Source: Prevotellaceae bacterium (GTDB taxonomy: Bacteria; Bacteroidota; Bacteroidia; Bacteroidales; UBA932). Taken from it: 64,000 nucleotides of DNA. The translations under genes and the position numbers were made by a program. Below, piece after piece: positions 8,046-16,267 of this stretch. The notes beneath the pieces were generated by a model. That model searched no databases, was not told the DNA's origin, and saw only the letters and a program-made list of their open reading frames with translations. Every line of letters starts with the position of its first letter. Position 1 is the stretch's first letter. The stretch covers positions 1-64,000 of the forward strand of contig JAITPN010000014.1 of the NCBI GenBank assembly GCA_031289415.1, in the 5' to 3' direction.

Positions 8046-8660
8046 CTACCGGAGGCTGGAGGGCTTCTGGTTGTTTATCGTTTCGATATACGCAAGCAGC
8101 GCGTCGCGTCCGGCGCCGGTTTCGGCAGAGGTAACGAACACGGGCGGCAGCTCGTCCCATGTTTCGGCACACACTTCTTTGTAGTGCGCTATGCGGCGTT
8201 GCAGCTTGTCGGCGCTCAATTTGTCGGCTTTCGTAAATACCAGCGCGAAGGGCACGCCGGCGTCGCCTAATTGATTGATGAACGCCAAATCAATAGCTTG
8301 CGGCTCAAGGCGGCAATCGAGCAGCACGAAGAGCAACGTCAGCTGTTCGCGGTGGTTGATGTACTCGCTAATGATGCCGGCAAATTGGCGGCGCGACGTT
8401 TTCGGCGCTTTGGCGTAGCCGTAGCCGGGCAAATCAACCAGATGCCATGCGTTGTTGATGAGAAAATGGTTAATCAACTGCGTTTTCCCCGGCGTAGATG
8501 AGGTTTTCGCCAACCGGTTCCGCCCCGTCAACCGGTTAATGAGCGACGATTTCCCTACGTTCGACCGCCCGATAAACGCATATTCGGGTAGTTGGGTGGG
8601 GGGACATTGTGCCGCTTTGACGCTGCTGCAAACAAAATCTGCCGTTTTAATTGTCATCAT
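8046..8660 (-). CDS. engB: ribosome-biogenesis GTPase EngB (YsxC/YihA)
   Basis: 204 residues with all GTPase motifs: G1 GRSNVGKSS (31-39), G2 Thr in STPGKTQ, G3 DLPGYG (76-81) and G4 TKAD (143-146), with SAETG near the end as G5. The family assists late assembly of the large ribosomal subunit. The gene stands alone between the LRR pseudogene and a divergent META lipoprotein. MMTIKT has two possible adjacent starts. Confidence 0.95.
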   Translation of the reverse strand: MMTIKTADFVCSSVKAAQCPPTQLPEYAFIGRSNVGKSSLINRLTGRNRLAKTSSTPGKTQLINHFLINNAWHLVDLPGYGYAKAPKTSRRQFAGIISEYINHREQLTLLFVLLDCRLEPQAIDLAFINQLGDAGVPFALVFTKADKLSADKLQRRIAHYKEVCAETWDELPPVFVTSAETGAGRDALLAYIETINNQKPSSLR

Positions 8661-8727
8661 AAGATAAGATTTTGGACAAAAGTACGAAAAAATATGTATC
8701 TTTGTAGCATGAATTATAAAATTTAAG

Positions 8728-9138
8728 ATGATGTGTCGATTTTTCTTTTATTCCTTTTTATTAGTAACCGCGTCGTCGTGCCGGACAGTGCATACGGCAA
8801 GCAGTACGGCATTGCTGCTGGATACGAGGTGGGTTATCGAACAGATAGACGGCAAAGCCGTTGCCGAAGATGCGCCTGAGGCGTACATTACGTTGCAATC
8901 GGGCGAGGCGCAGACGGTGTCGGGCAACACAGGTTGTAACGCGATAAGCGGCACGTTCCGTGTAGCGGACGGCGGGCTTACGTTTTCCGGCGTTGCCATG
9001 ACAAGGCGTGCATGCCTCAATGCCAACATCGAAAGTGAGTTTACAGGCGTATTGTCGCGCACGGCAGCGTATCGAATTAGCGGCGGCAAGCTGATTCTCA
9101 CCGATGGGAAGAACGATATTGCCGTGTTTAAAAAGTAA
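8728..9138 (+). CDS. META-domain (HslJ-like) lipoprotein
   Basis: 136 residues with a short lipoprotein signal (MMCRFFFYSFLLVTASSC, lipobox Cys about 18). A META domain follows from about residue 30 (DTRWVIEQIDGK..., SGNTGCNAISGTF, MTRRACLNANIESEF), which includes the conserved GCN and T-x-x-C-x segments. Family members are outer-membrane or periplasmic proteins linked to heat shock or secretion (HslJ); precise function is unknown. A TATCTTTG box lies about 25 bp upstream. xseA begins 14 bp after its stop, so they may be co-transcribed. Confidence 0.85.
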   Translation: MMCRFFFYSFLLVTASSCRTVHTASSTALLLDTRWVIEQIDGKAVAEDAPEAYITLQSGEAQTVSGNTGCNAISGTFRVADGGLTFSGVAMTRRACLNANIESEFTGVLSRTAAYRISGGKLILTDGKNDIAVFKK

Positions 9139-9152
9139 AAAGTAGTTACACT

Positions 9153-10325
9153 GTGACCCCTGCAGCCGTCAGCCTTTTTGAAGTACAGCAACGCATCAAG
9201 CAAACGCTTGAAGCCGCGCTGGCAAGTTCTTTTTGGATAACTGCCGAAATTAATGAAATCAAAAGTTACCCGACAGGGCATTGCTACCTGACGCTGGTGG
9301 AAAAAGACGACGACAGCGAGTCGCTCAAAGCCAAAGCCGCCGCCACCATTTGGGAGCGCACGTTCCGCCTGCTGAAAGCGTATTTTGAAAGCAGTACAGG
9401 GCAATCGTTGACGGCAGGGCTGAAAATTATGGTGAAAGCCTCGGTGCAGTATCATCCGCTGTATGGGTTGAATCTGAATATTACCGACATTGAACCCGCC
9501 TACACGGTGGGCAGCATGGCGCTCCAACGCCGCAATACCATTGCACGGCTGGAAGCCGACGGCGTGTTCGACATGAACCGCGAGTTGCCGTTCCCAGAAC
9601 TGCCGCAGCGGATAGCCGTCATTTCGTCGGAACAGGCGGCAGGCTATCAGGATTTCGTACAGCATCTCGACGGCAACGACTATGGTTACCGTTTCGTATG
9701 GACGCTTTTCCCTTCGCTTATGCAGGGCGAGAAAGCGGCGCAGCACATTATCGGCGCGCTCGACCGGATTAACGCACGCAGCGGGATGTTCGACGCGGTG
9801 GTCATCATCCGCGGCGGCGGCGCGGTTGCCGATTTGGCATGTTTCGACGATTATGCGTTGTCGGCACACGTGGCGCAGTTTCCCTTGCCCGTCCTCACAG
9901 GCATCGGGCATAATAAAGACGAAAGCGTGGTGGACTTGGTGGCACATCAGGCGTTGAAAACGCCTACCGCTGTGGCTGATTTTTTAATTGGCTGCTTGCT
10001 CGAAGAAGAAACTGCGCTTGACGAATACCGCAATGTATTGGAATATATACTGCATACAACTGTAGCATACGAAATCAATGCGCTGAATCTATTGCATCAG
10101 CAGCTTTCTTTGGCGGCGGAACAAAAATTCCAACAAGAAGATTTCAGCCTGCAGCTGTTGGCTAACGACATTGAAAGCTACAATCCGTACAACATTATGG
10201 CGCGAGGTTATGCCTTAGCGAGTTTTCGCGGACGACCCCTTACCAACGCCGCCGCGGTGCATGCCGGCGACAAAATAGACGTCATGCTTCACAAAGGCGC
10301 CATCCGCGCCGTGGTGTGCAGCTAA
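9153..10325 (+). CDS. xseA: exodeoxyribonuclease VII large subunit
   Basis: 390 residues starting at GTG 9153. An OB-fold lies at the N-terminus (about 8-110: ITAEINEIKSYPTGHCYLTL) and the catalytic domain at about 125-330, with IAVISSEQAAGYQDF, VVIIRGGGAVADL, GIGHNKDESVVDLVAH and KTPTAVADFL. ExoVII degrades single-stranded DNA with the small subunit XseB. xseB is not next to it: an IS1-family element begins 40 bp downstream and may have separated the pair. The C-terminal helical arm is shorter than in E. coli XseA. Confidence 0.92.
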   Translation: MTPAAVSLFEVQQRIKQTLEAALASSFWITAEINEIKSYPTGHCYLTLVEKDDDSESLKAKAAATIWERTFRLLKAYFESSTGQSLTAGLKIMVKASVQYHPLYGLNLNITDIEPAYTVGSMALQRRNTIARLEADGVFDMNRELPFPELPQRIAVISSEQAAGYQDFVQHLDGNDYGYRFVWTLFPSLMQGEKAAQHIIGALDRINARSGMFDAVVIIRGGGAVADLACFDDYALSAHVAQFPLPVLTGIGHNKDESVVDLVAHQALKTPTAVADFLIGCLLEEETALDEYRNVLEYILHTTVAYEINALNLLHQQLSLAAEQKFQQEDFSLQLLANDIESYNPYNIMARGYALASFRGRPLTNAAAVHAGDKIDVMLHKGAIRAVVCS

Positions 10326-10365
10326 AAAGCGCGATTTTTCTTTGTGGATTTTGATATTTAATTAA

Positions 10366-11110
10366 GGATTTGGTAATATAATATAGATTTATTATCTTTG
10401 CACAAAAAAACGAATATGAGATGTCAAAAATGCAAACAAAATCATAGTGTCAAAAACGGCATAATAATAAGGTGTCCAGCGTTTCAAATGCAAAGAATGC
10501 GGTTATAATTATACAGTTGGATACGAGCAAGTTTCCGAAAAAGAGAAGAAAAGATGATTTGGCTTATCAATGTATTTGGAAGGGCTTGGTTTTCATTCCA
10601 TAGCAAGATTGCTGCAAGTGAGTCACGTAACCGTCATAAATTGGGTTAAAAAATATGGCTCTGACTTGTCGGGCATTCGTAATGTTAAACCTGTTCGAGT
10701 AATGGAATTGGACGAAATGCACACTTATATTGGTAGAAAAAAAACTACAAATGGATCTGGATTGGTGCTGATAGAGAGGCAAGAGAATACATTGATTTCG
10801 TTGTCGGCGACCGAAGCACAGCCACAGAAATGAAGTTGTGGAGCAAGATACAAGATAGCGCAACAGGCGTTGTTACAGCAGATTATTGGAAGTCGTATAA
10901 TGAGTTGATTCCCGCAGAACAACTCATACAAACGAAAAAAGAAACTTATACGATAGAGAGTTATAATAGGCAAATCAGACATTTTCTTGCTCGTTTCAGA
11001 CGAAGGACTAAATGTTATTCAAAAAGTACTGAAATGATAATTTAATTTATTCATTGAAGTTACTTATGGCTAAACGAAATAATTTATTATCTATACAAAC
11101 TTACTAATCC
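10366..11110. mobile_element. IS1-family insertion sequence, degenerate
   Basis: A 745-bp unit bounded by imperfect terminal inverted repeats: it begins GGATTTGGTAATATAATATA and its right end reads, reversed, GGATTAGTAAGTTTGTATAG. Size and ends fit IS1. The transposase inside is broken. No matching target duplication is evident in the flanks. It lies between xseA and an exported-protein island. Confidence 0.8.
10416..11045 (+). pseudogene. broken IS1 transposase (InsA/InsB)
   Basis: The ATG at 10416 begins an InsA-like zinc finger (MRCQKCKQNHSVKNG). The frame slips after about 20 codons (continuing as RFKCKECGYNYTVGYEQ), meets a TGA at about 10556, and resumes as the helix-turn-helix part (LGFHSIARLLQVSHVTVINW). 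The catalytic domain starts with MELDEMHTYIGRKK, shifts frame again in a run of A near 10737-10745, and continues as YKWIWIGADREAREYIDFVV to the end (RHFLARFRRRTK). The first slip could be related to the programmed InsA/InsB shift of IS1. The stop and the later shift are inactivating, unless the A-run is a sequencing error. Confidence 0.8.
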
Positions 11111-11126
11111 CGTATTTTTGTTTATT

Positions 11127-12053
11127 CTATTCCCACCTCGCGTAGAGTGTAGTGTTTTGCGTAATATATGTTGCCGTGTATCTTATCGTTCGGGCAGCAT
11201 CGGTGTACAGAGCAAGCGTTTTTCCCGATGTAACAAGTGTGTAGTTTGTAACGTCAGAAGGGTAAAAATCGCCTTTGCCGTCCTTTATTTCCCTCGAATA
11301 AAACGTATTGCTACTGCCGTCTTCCCACACCACCGTTACGTCGTATTGGGCTATCGCCTCAAAGTCTTCTTTTTTGAAACCACTTGGCAGAGCAGGATTG
11401 ATGTTATCGTAAGAATAGGTGTACTCACTGCTCAAAACAATGCCATTGTCTATTGCTATTTTGGTTGAAGAAAAAGCAAGTTTCTTATTGCCGGTAAGAC
11501 GATAGATTGCAGTAGTTGTGGCTGATACGCCTTTAAAATCATTTTCCTCCACTTTCCACGTGTAAGACAATAATACACTATCAATCTTTGTTAAAGACAT
11601 TGTTCTTGTCTCCTCTAATATACTACTGATATACGTGTCCGGCACCTTCCTTTTTTGCTTTGTTTCCAGCTGATTATTGGCCATGTAGAAGTACTCTGTG
11701 CCACCCTCAATATAAGTTATACTTCTAATGCGTTCAGACGAAATGTCCATATAACCAACAGTCAACATCTTTTTTGCCTCGAAGTCGTATTCGTAGGAAA
11801 ATTTGATTGTATCTGTCGCTTGTGAAGTTATCCCTATTCCTCTGAATTTCTTCTCTTTATAGAAGTTTTTGAAAGCCTCCGACAGGACTTCTACAATATC
11901 TTCCTGCGAAAGATTGGCAGGCGGTGTGTAAATATCGCTGTTGCCGTTGGGGTCGGTGATTTCGGTATTGTCCTCGTCTTCGTCGCAGGAGCTAAAAGCT
12001 ACCACCATAAACAGGCTGACGATCGCCATCAAAAAATATTTACTTGTTTTCAT
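11127..12053 (-). CDS. lipoprotein with C-terminal InlB/Flg_new-like repeat
   Basis: 308 residues. A lipoprotein signal (MKTSKYFLMAIVSLFMVVAF, lipobox Cys about 24) is followed by an acidic linker (DEDEDNTEITDP). The middle has no recognised domain. The last 40 residues (LYTDAARTIRYTATYITQNT then TLYARWE) match the end of a Listeria-Bacteroides (InlB B-type) repeat, which usually occurs in surface proteins. It is the distal gene behind structured RNA copy A and follows a conserved hairpin at 12078-12096. Function unknown. Confidence 0.7.
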   Translation of the reverse strand: MKTSKYFLMAIVSLFMVVAFSSCDEDEDNTEITDPNGNSDIYTPPANLSQEDIVEVLSEAFKNFYKEKKFRGIGITSQATDTIKFSYEYDFEAKKMLTVGYMDISSERIRSITYIEGGTEYFYMANNQLETKQKRKVPDTYISSILEETRTMSLTKIDSVLLSYTWKVEENDFKGVSATTTAIYRLTGNKKLAFSSTKIAIDNGIVLSSEYTYSYDNINPALPSGFKKEDFEAIAQYDVTVVWEDGSSNTFYSREIKDGKGDFYPSDVTNYTLVTSGKTLALYTDAARTIRYTATYITQNTTLYARWE

Positions 12054-12077
12054 TTAAAATAATATTAAAAAATTAAA

Positions 12078-12096
12078 GTCCGTTCCTTTTTCGGAC
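12078..12096 (-). promoter_or_regulatory. conserved pre-start hairpin, copy 1
   Basis: On the minus strand GTCCGAAAAAGGAACGGAC forms a GTCCG/CGGAC stem with an AAAGGA-containing loop, 25 bp before the ATG of the lipoprotein gene. The same hairpin precedes two other genes (16114-16133 and 16719-16736). Confidence 0.5.
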
Positions 12097-12125
12097 AAAA
12101 AATTGATAAACTTCCCTGTTCTTCA

Positions 12126-12175
12126 GGCTTCGCAGGTCTTGCCCCGTTTTTTGAGTGGTGGCTGAACTCCACTTC
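12126..12175 (-). repeat. hairpin-ACGGGGC element, copy 1
   Basis: On the minus strand a hairpin with stem AGTGG/CCACT is followed by AAAAAACGGGGCAAGACC and GAAGCC. Three more copies lie at 12905-12952, 16161-16213 and 16769-16819, always in a gap before an exported-protein gene of this island. Confidence 0.6.
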
Positions 12176-12262
12176 TTGCTTGCTTTTTTACATTGTTTTT
12201 GCAAGATATTTTCCCAATGGTTTTGTTTGTATTTGGTGGGCTGGGCAGCCTGCATTTAATAT

Positions 12263-12901
12263 TTACTTGCTTGTGTACTCCCAATAAAGCCCTGTGGGTG
12301 GTACAATACTCTCTACCCAATCAACCCCTTTAGCTTCATTTTCATAGTAATAAACTATATTCCAACCTTTTTTTAAGCGTATATCTACCGTAACGCCTGT
12401 GCCGTTTGCACCGTTTTCACCTCCCGTAAAAGTTATGCTAACATCTTCCGAAGCAAAAATATGTGAATAATCAACATATTCGTAATCATTATCATCGCTT
12501 TGAATATATCCAATGCGATCTCCGCCTTTAACAATGTAAATATAACTGCTGACTTCAAGTATTTTAGCATTGGTGTTACTGAATTTTAGATATGATTTAT
12601 TCACTTCAGAATCGTATTCGGTAACATTTTTAAGATAATTTTCCGGCACTTCTTTTATGAACTGTAATTTTACACTGCCATTGTTATATTGACCGTTTGC
12701 AACCGTAAAATTACTATCATAAATCAATTCGGCATCGCCACTTGTTACAGGACTTTGGATGTCATTTTTTACTGTTATGGTACGCTCATAAAATCCTCCT
12801 GAACTTTCGCCGGTGTCATCGTCTTTTGCACACGAACTAAATGTAAAAGCACTTGCTATCAAAGTAAAAAGAGCAAATAAATTTATGTTTCTCCTAATCA
12901 T
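12263..12901 (-). CDS. lipoprotein of unknown function
   Basis: I start the gene at 12901 (MIRRNINLFALFTLIASAFT, lipobox Cys about 24) because this gives a proper lipoprotein signal; the longer upstream frame is leader sequence. 212 residues. The mature part is Asp/Gly/Tyr-rich, beta-rich in appearance, and contains FASEDVSITFTGGENGANGT, but no named domain is recognised. It is the first gene downstream of structured RNA copy A and is followed by the lipoprotein gene at 11127-12053. Confidence 0.7.
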   Translation of the reverse strand: MIRRNINLFALFTLIASAFTFSSCAKDDDTGESSGGFYERTITVKNDIQSPVTSGDAELIYDSNFTVANGQYNNGSVKLQFIKEVPENYLKNVTEYDSEVNKSYLKFSNTNAKILEVSSYIYIVKGGDRIGYIQSDDNDYEYVDYSHIFASEDVSITFTGGENGANGTGVTVDIRLKKGWNIVYYYENEAKGVDWVESIVPPTGLYWEYTSK

Positions 12902-12904
12902 TTG

Positions 12905-12952
12905 GCTTTTCGGACTCGCCCCGTTTTTTAAATGGTCTCCGGTCTCCATTGT
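12905..12952 (-). repeat. hairpin-ACGGGGC element, copy 2
   Basis: Here the stem is AATGG/CCATT around AGACCGGAGA, followed by AAAAAACGGGGCGAGTCC. The stem bases differ from copy 1 (AGTGG/CCACT) but remain paired. It ends immediately before the lipoprotein start at 12901. Confidence 0.6.
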
Positions 12953-13050
12953 GTTGCAACTGTGTGCACCCACTGTTGATTTGTTTAAATCTTTATACAT
13001 AACCTATTAATTTAAATTATTTAAATATTTTTTACTAAAAAATAGGCAAT

Positions 13051-13285
13051 AAAAAAAGCGTGATACTTAAAATATCCGCTTATTGAGGTATTTGACGAGA
13101 CCCGATGATACAAATAAGTTAAGTCCACGCCTTGAACGTGAACATTAAACTCATCTCTCATCATCTGTTAATCGTCAAATTTTCAATAAGAAAGATAAAA
13201 GCCTAATGCTTTTCTATTATACCTTATAAATGTGCTTGTTAGCACGTTGTTTTGTTTATTTCATACGCATAAATGTTTTATTATT
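13051..13285 (-). ncRNA. structured leader RNA, copy A, ending in a terminator
   Basis: A roughly 235-nt transcript predicted from the promoter at 13293-13323 to a T-run at 13051-13057. Read on the minus strand it holds: a hairpin GTGCT..AGCAC, a hairpin AAAGC..GGCTTT, a long helix pairing CTTATTGAAAATTTGACGA with TCGTCAAATACCTCAATAAG, an inner helix GATGAT/ATCATC, an apical hairpin around CACGTTCAAGGCGTGG, and a terminator stem AGCG..CGCT followed by seven T. Copy B at 16848-17084 keeps each helix with different bases. No open frame is shared. Lipoprotein genes follow in the same direction, so it is either a free small RNA or an attenuating leader. The rod-like layout resembles 6S RNA, but I cannot confirm a class. 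Confidence 0.7.
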
Positions 13286-13292
13286 CAAAGTG

Positions 13293-13323
13293 CAAAGGTA
13301 AAACAAATTATTTATAGCATCAA
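13293..13323 (-). promoter_or_regulatory. promoter of structured RNA copy A
   Basis: On the minus strand TTG (13321-13323), a 20-bp spacer and TACCTTTG (13293-13300). The about 90-bp block that includes it is almost identical to the promoter block of copy B. Confidence 0.75.
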
Positions 13324-13403
13324 CAATGATTTTTGATTTTTTGCAAAAAAAATAGCAAATTTTACCGGATTTCCCCAATGCTTATTCGCCGTTTGCTTTC
13401 TAT

Positions 13404-14672
13404 TTACAAGATTTCCGCCAAATTCCACACTTGAACATGCTGGATACCATTGCGGGATGGCAACACAATATCATCGAGCGAAACGATGTATTTTTCATAA
13501 TTATCACGTATGGCTTCCAGTGGAGCATATTCACGTTGGGCGGTGTGTTCGTCCGGTATGAGATAAGCGCTTTGCAGGTAAATTGTCCGGTCTCCCTTGA
13601 GAGCAATAAAATCCACTTCCTTTTCCTGCATAGCGCCAACATATACTTCATATCCTGCCCGCCTAAGGTCGAGATAAACCAGATTTTCCAACTCATAACC
13701 AACGCCATAAGCAAGTCCGGGGTAAAGGTATTTTTTAAATGACAAATCGTTGATATAGTATTTGCAATTACCTGATATAGTTTCTTTTCCACGAATATTA
13801 TAACGTTCAGTCTTGTGAATCAGAGAAGCATCTTCGATAAACCCAATATAGTTTGAAAGAGTATCATAGGTCGTCTTGCGGTTCTTACTTTTGAAAAAAT
13901 TGACAATATTGTTGATTGAAACCAGATTGGAAGCATTGTTTACCAAAAACACAAACAGATCCTCCAACAATTTGGGGTCTTTGACTGTATGTCGTTGTAT
14001 AATATCCCGCAACAATACCGTGTCTTTGATAGCGGACACATAATTGCGCCGAGTTTCGTGGTTCGGTAATGCAAACAATTCGGGCAAAGCACCGTTTTCC
14101 ATATATTGAAGGTAGCTTTGCTTTGAAATATCCTGCTGAGCGATACCTGTATATTCTTTGAAACTGAAAGAAAATACATTGAATTGCACATAACGACCCG
14201 ACAATAAAGTAGCCAATTCGCCCGATAGCATCCGTGAATTAGAGCCGCTTATGAATATTTCGTAAGACGTTACAAAGTTTTGTGAATACGAATTAACAAA
14301 ATGTTCCCATCCCTCAATATTTTGCACCTCGTCAATAAAAAGATACATTTTTCCGGCAGGTTTCCATTGTATTTGATAGTCATTTAAGAGTATTTCGAGG
14401 TCTTTATAATTGCGGATAAAATCAAAATCGGTAAATTCTTTGTTGATATAAAGGATGTTTTTAGGATTTACGCCGCCATCTATCAATCGGTGAGCAAGTT
14501 GGCGGAGAATATAACTCTTACCTATACGACGTTGTCCGACAAGTACTTTTATCAATTTATTGCCGACATAATCAAAGATTTTACCGGTATAATCCGTTCG
14601 TATAAATCCTAATTCAGGAATATTATTGTTCCAGAAATTATACTTTTTCAATAATGTTAATTTATCTTCCAT
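13404..14672 (-). CDS. AAA_14 / DUF4143 ATP-binding protein
   Basis: 422 residues. The N-terminal AAA_14 ATPase domain has Walker A VGQRRIGKSY (45-54), Walker B MYLFIDEVQNIEGW (about 108-121) and a sensor-like IFISGSNS. The C-terminal DUF4143 domain (about 200-400) ends in a PD-(D/E)XK-like core (GYELENLVYLDLRRAGYEV, then EVDFIALKG). The family is common in Bacteroidota and archaea and is often mobile; its role is not established. Its final region shares a junction (AAACGGCGAATAAGCATTGG and onward) with the dead relative at 17180-17358, so the ATPase-RNA pair was duplicated or captured twice. Confidence 0.88.
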   Translation of the reverse strand: MEDKLTLLKKYNFWNNNIPELGFIRTDYTGKIFDYVGNKLIKVLVGQRRIGKSYILRQLAHRLIDGGVNPKNILYINKEFTDFDFIRNYKDLEILLNDYQIQWKPAGKMYLFIDEVQNIEGWEHFVNSYSQNFVTSYEIFISGSNSRMLSGELATLLSGRYVQFNVFSFSFKEYTGIAQQDISKQSYLQYMENGALPELFALPNHETRRNYVSAIKDTVLLRDIIQRHTVKDPKLLEDLFVFLVNNASNLVSINNIVNFFKSKNRKTTYDTLSNYIGFIEDASLIHKTERYNIRGKETISGNCKYYINDLSFKKYLYPGLAYGVGYELENLVYLDLRRAGYEVYVGAMQEKEVDFIALKGDRTIYLQSAYLIPDEHTAQREYAPLEAIRDNYEKYIVSLDDIVLPSRNGIQHVQVWNLAEIL

Positions 14673-14890
14673 ACTCGAAAATTTTCACACAAAGATATGA
14701 ATTATATTCCATACTCGAAAAATCCACAGGCTAAATTTTTTATGTAACCATTTTTTAAGGCACAAAACAAACAGGCGCAAAACTTTTTATGTTTGTGCGC
14801 CGGTTGCTGTTTGTAACGCTCGGTCTGTACGTCCGCGCGAGCGACTTTAGTGCTTACTCTGAACAGAATTTTTAGAAATAATTCCCTATG

Positions 14891-15550
14891 TTATTTACTA
14901 TAAGGTGTATTTTTTCCAAAATTAAATCCGATTCGAAGCGCAGAATAATTGTTACGTATATTAACTTCCATCTCGCTATCGACCCCTGTTACGTTTCCAC
15001 CCTGATGGTTATAGGCATAAGCTATAAAAAATGTTCTGGTAAGGTGTATACCTATCTCAAATTCATAGCAAGAACCGCCGCCGATAAATGTTTCACTGTA
15101 TTGCGACGATTCTATTCCGAAAATAGTAGCGCCAAAGCCGAATCTGAATGCCGCATAAGCATGCATTCTGTTGTTGGCAAATTGAGGTGAAGAACCTCTA
15201 ATGCCAATCATCAATTGTGGATTAACAATGAAATGATCAACGCCATTGGTTTCTCCGGAACCAATATTCATTTGATATTTAAAGAAATCTGCACCAATAT
15301 AAGGATTAAAGTAGTGCATATAACGGAGTCCAAAATCAAATGCGGTTTCGTCTAATCCCTCATCATCAGTGATTTTGCCAAAACCAAAGTCCAAACCAAA
15401 GGCATTCTTTTTGTAGGTTCGCCCATTAGGTTCTTCTTTTGTGGTTACAGTTGTTTTTTTGATTGTAATTTCATCGTCGTATCTTTGTCCAAAAAGATTA
15501 TTGATTGCTGTAAAAGTCAGCAATAACGAAATGATTAATGTCTTTTTCAT
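14891..15550 (-). CDS. outer-membrane beta-barrel protein
   Basis: 219 residues with a Sec signal peptide (MKKTLIISLLLTFTAINNLF, then GQ). The mature chain alternates polar and hydrophobic residues with many aromatic-Gly strands (FGLDFGFGK, YMHYFNPYIGADF, MHAYAAFRFGFGATI, YSALRIGFNFG), as in small porin-like barrels of the OmpW/outer-membrane beta-barrel type. Partner and cargo are unknown. The preceding gene ends 25 bp upstream, so they form an operon. Confidence 0.7.
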   Translation of the reverse strand: MKKTLIISLLLTFTAINNLFGQRYDDEITIKKTTVTTKEEPNGRTYKKNAFGLDFGFGKITDDEGLDETAFDFGLRYMHYFNPYIGADFFKYQMNIGSGETNGVDHFIVNPQLMIGIRGSSPQFANNRMHAYAAFRFGFGATIFGIESSQYSETFIGGGSCYEFEIGIHLTRTFFIAYAYNHQGGNVTGVDSEMEVNIRNNYSALRIGFNFGKNTPYSK

Positions 15551-15575
15551 ACTTATGTGTGTTTTTAATTAAAAA

Positions 15576-16094
15576 TTATTTTTGTGTTTCTTTGTCATCT
15601 TTTACTCGAAGATTTACTACGCCTTGTTCAACAGGAATGCCTGTATTCTCATAAAATTTCAACATCCACAAGTCTTTATCTGTGGCAGGTCTGAAATTTG
15701 AGTATTTTACTGGTATTCCACTTACAGTTACTTTAATAGCGCCGTTTTTTAACGTTTCAACATCGTGCATACAAGCCACAAGAGCCGTAGCGCCGTTTTC
15801 TTTTATAATAACATTTTTCACTCTGTTAATATACACTGTAGCAACACTTTTTTGGGCTGTCGCTGCATAATCCAATATATTTATTTCGTCAAAAGTCATA
15901 GTCTTTTCGATAGGGTCGTCAGACAATGCTTTATAATCACATAAAAAAGGAGTAACCAAAAGACCCTCATAATATGCAGGGACGTTTGTTGTTCTTACCA
16001 AACTATATTTTTCTTCGGTTTCTACTACTTTCTTTTGCGCCCACCCGATGTGCCAACAACAAAAAAATGATAAAATCAATAATGTTTTTTTCAT
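15576..16094 (-). CDS. exported protein of unknown function
   Basis: 172 residues with a signal peptide (MKKTLLILSFFCCWHIGWAQ, Sec cleavage after Ala-Gln). The mature domain is mixed alpha/beta (FLCDYKALSDDPIEKTM, YAATAQKSVATVYINRVKNV, KVTVSGIPVKYSNFRP). I do not recognise the family; it looks like the Bacteroidales proteins exported with small barrels. It lies directly upstream of the beta-barrel gene and follows hairpin copy 2 at 16114-16133. Confidence 0.6.
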   Translation of the reverse strand: MKKTLLILSFFCCWHIGWAQKKVVETEEKYSLVRTTNVPAYYEGLLVTPFLCDYKALSDDPIEKTMTFDEINILDYAATAQKSVATVYINRVKNVIIKENGATALVACMHDVETLKNGAIKVTVSGIPVKYSNFRPATDKDLWMLKFYENTGIPVEQGVVNLRVKDDKETQK

Positions 16095-16113
16095 CGTAAC
16101 TTTTTAGTTTAAC

Positions 16114-16133
16114 GTCCGCTCCTTTAAGCAGAC
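16114..16133 (-). promoter_or_regulatory. conserved pre-start hairpin, copy 2
   Basis: On the minus strand GTCTGCTTAAAGGAGCGGAC pairs GTCTGC with GCGGAC (one G-U) around an AAAGGA loop, 19 bp before the start of the exported-protein gene. Confidence 0.5.
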
Positions 16134-16160
16134 AAAATTATTATTATTTTTCCTGCTCTA

Positions 16161-16213
16161 ATCGGCTTTGCAGGTCTTGCCCCGTTTTTTTGAGTGGTGG
16201 CTGAACTCCACTT
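16161..16213 (-). repeat. hairpin-ACGGGGC element, copy 3
   Basis: Stem AGTGG/CCACT, then a run of seven A, CGGGGCAAGACC and AAAGCC; nearly identical to copy 1 at 12126-12175. It lies between the lipocalin-like gene and the exported-protein gene. Confidence 0.6.
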
Positions 16214-16267
16214 TAAGATATGGAATGTCTAACAACTTTCCTTGTCGATAGAATACAAAGAAGGGGG

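Noticed and set aside
12073-12320. Minus-strand small open frames between the two lipoprotein genes
   Set aside because: They are translations of the hairpin-ACGGGGC element in different frames at different copies, so coding is not conserved.
13051-13323. Naming the duplicated RNA as 6S RNA
   Set aside because: The rod-like shape is similar, but two copies beside ATPase genes and no recalled sequence match make the name unsafe without a covariance search.
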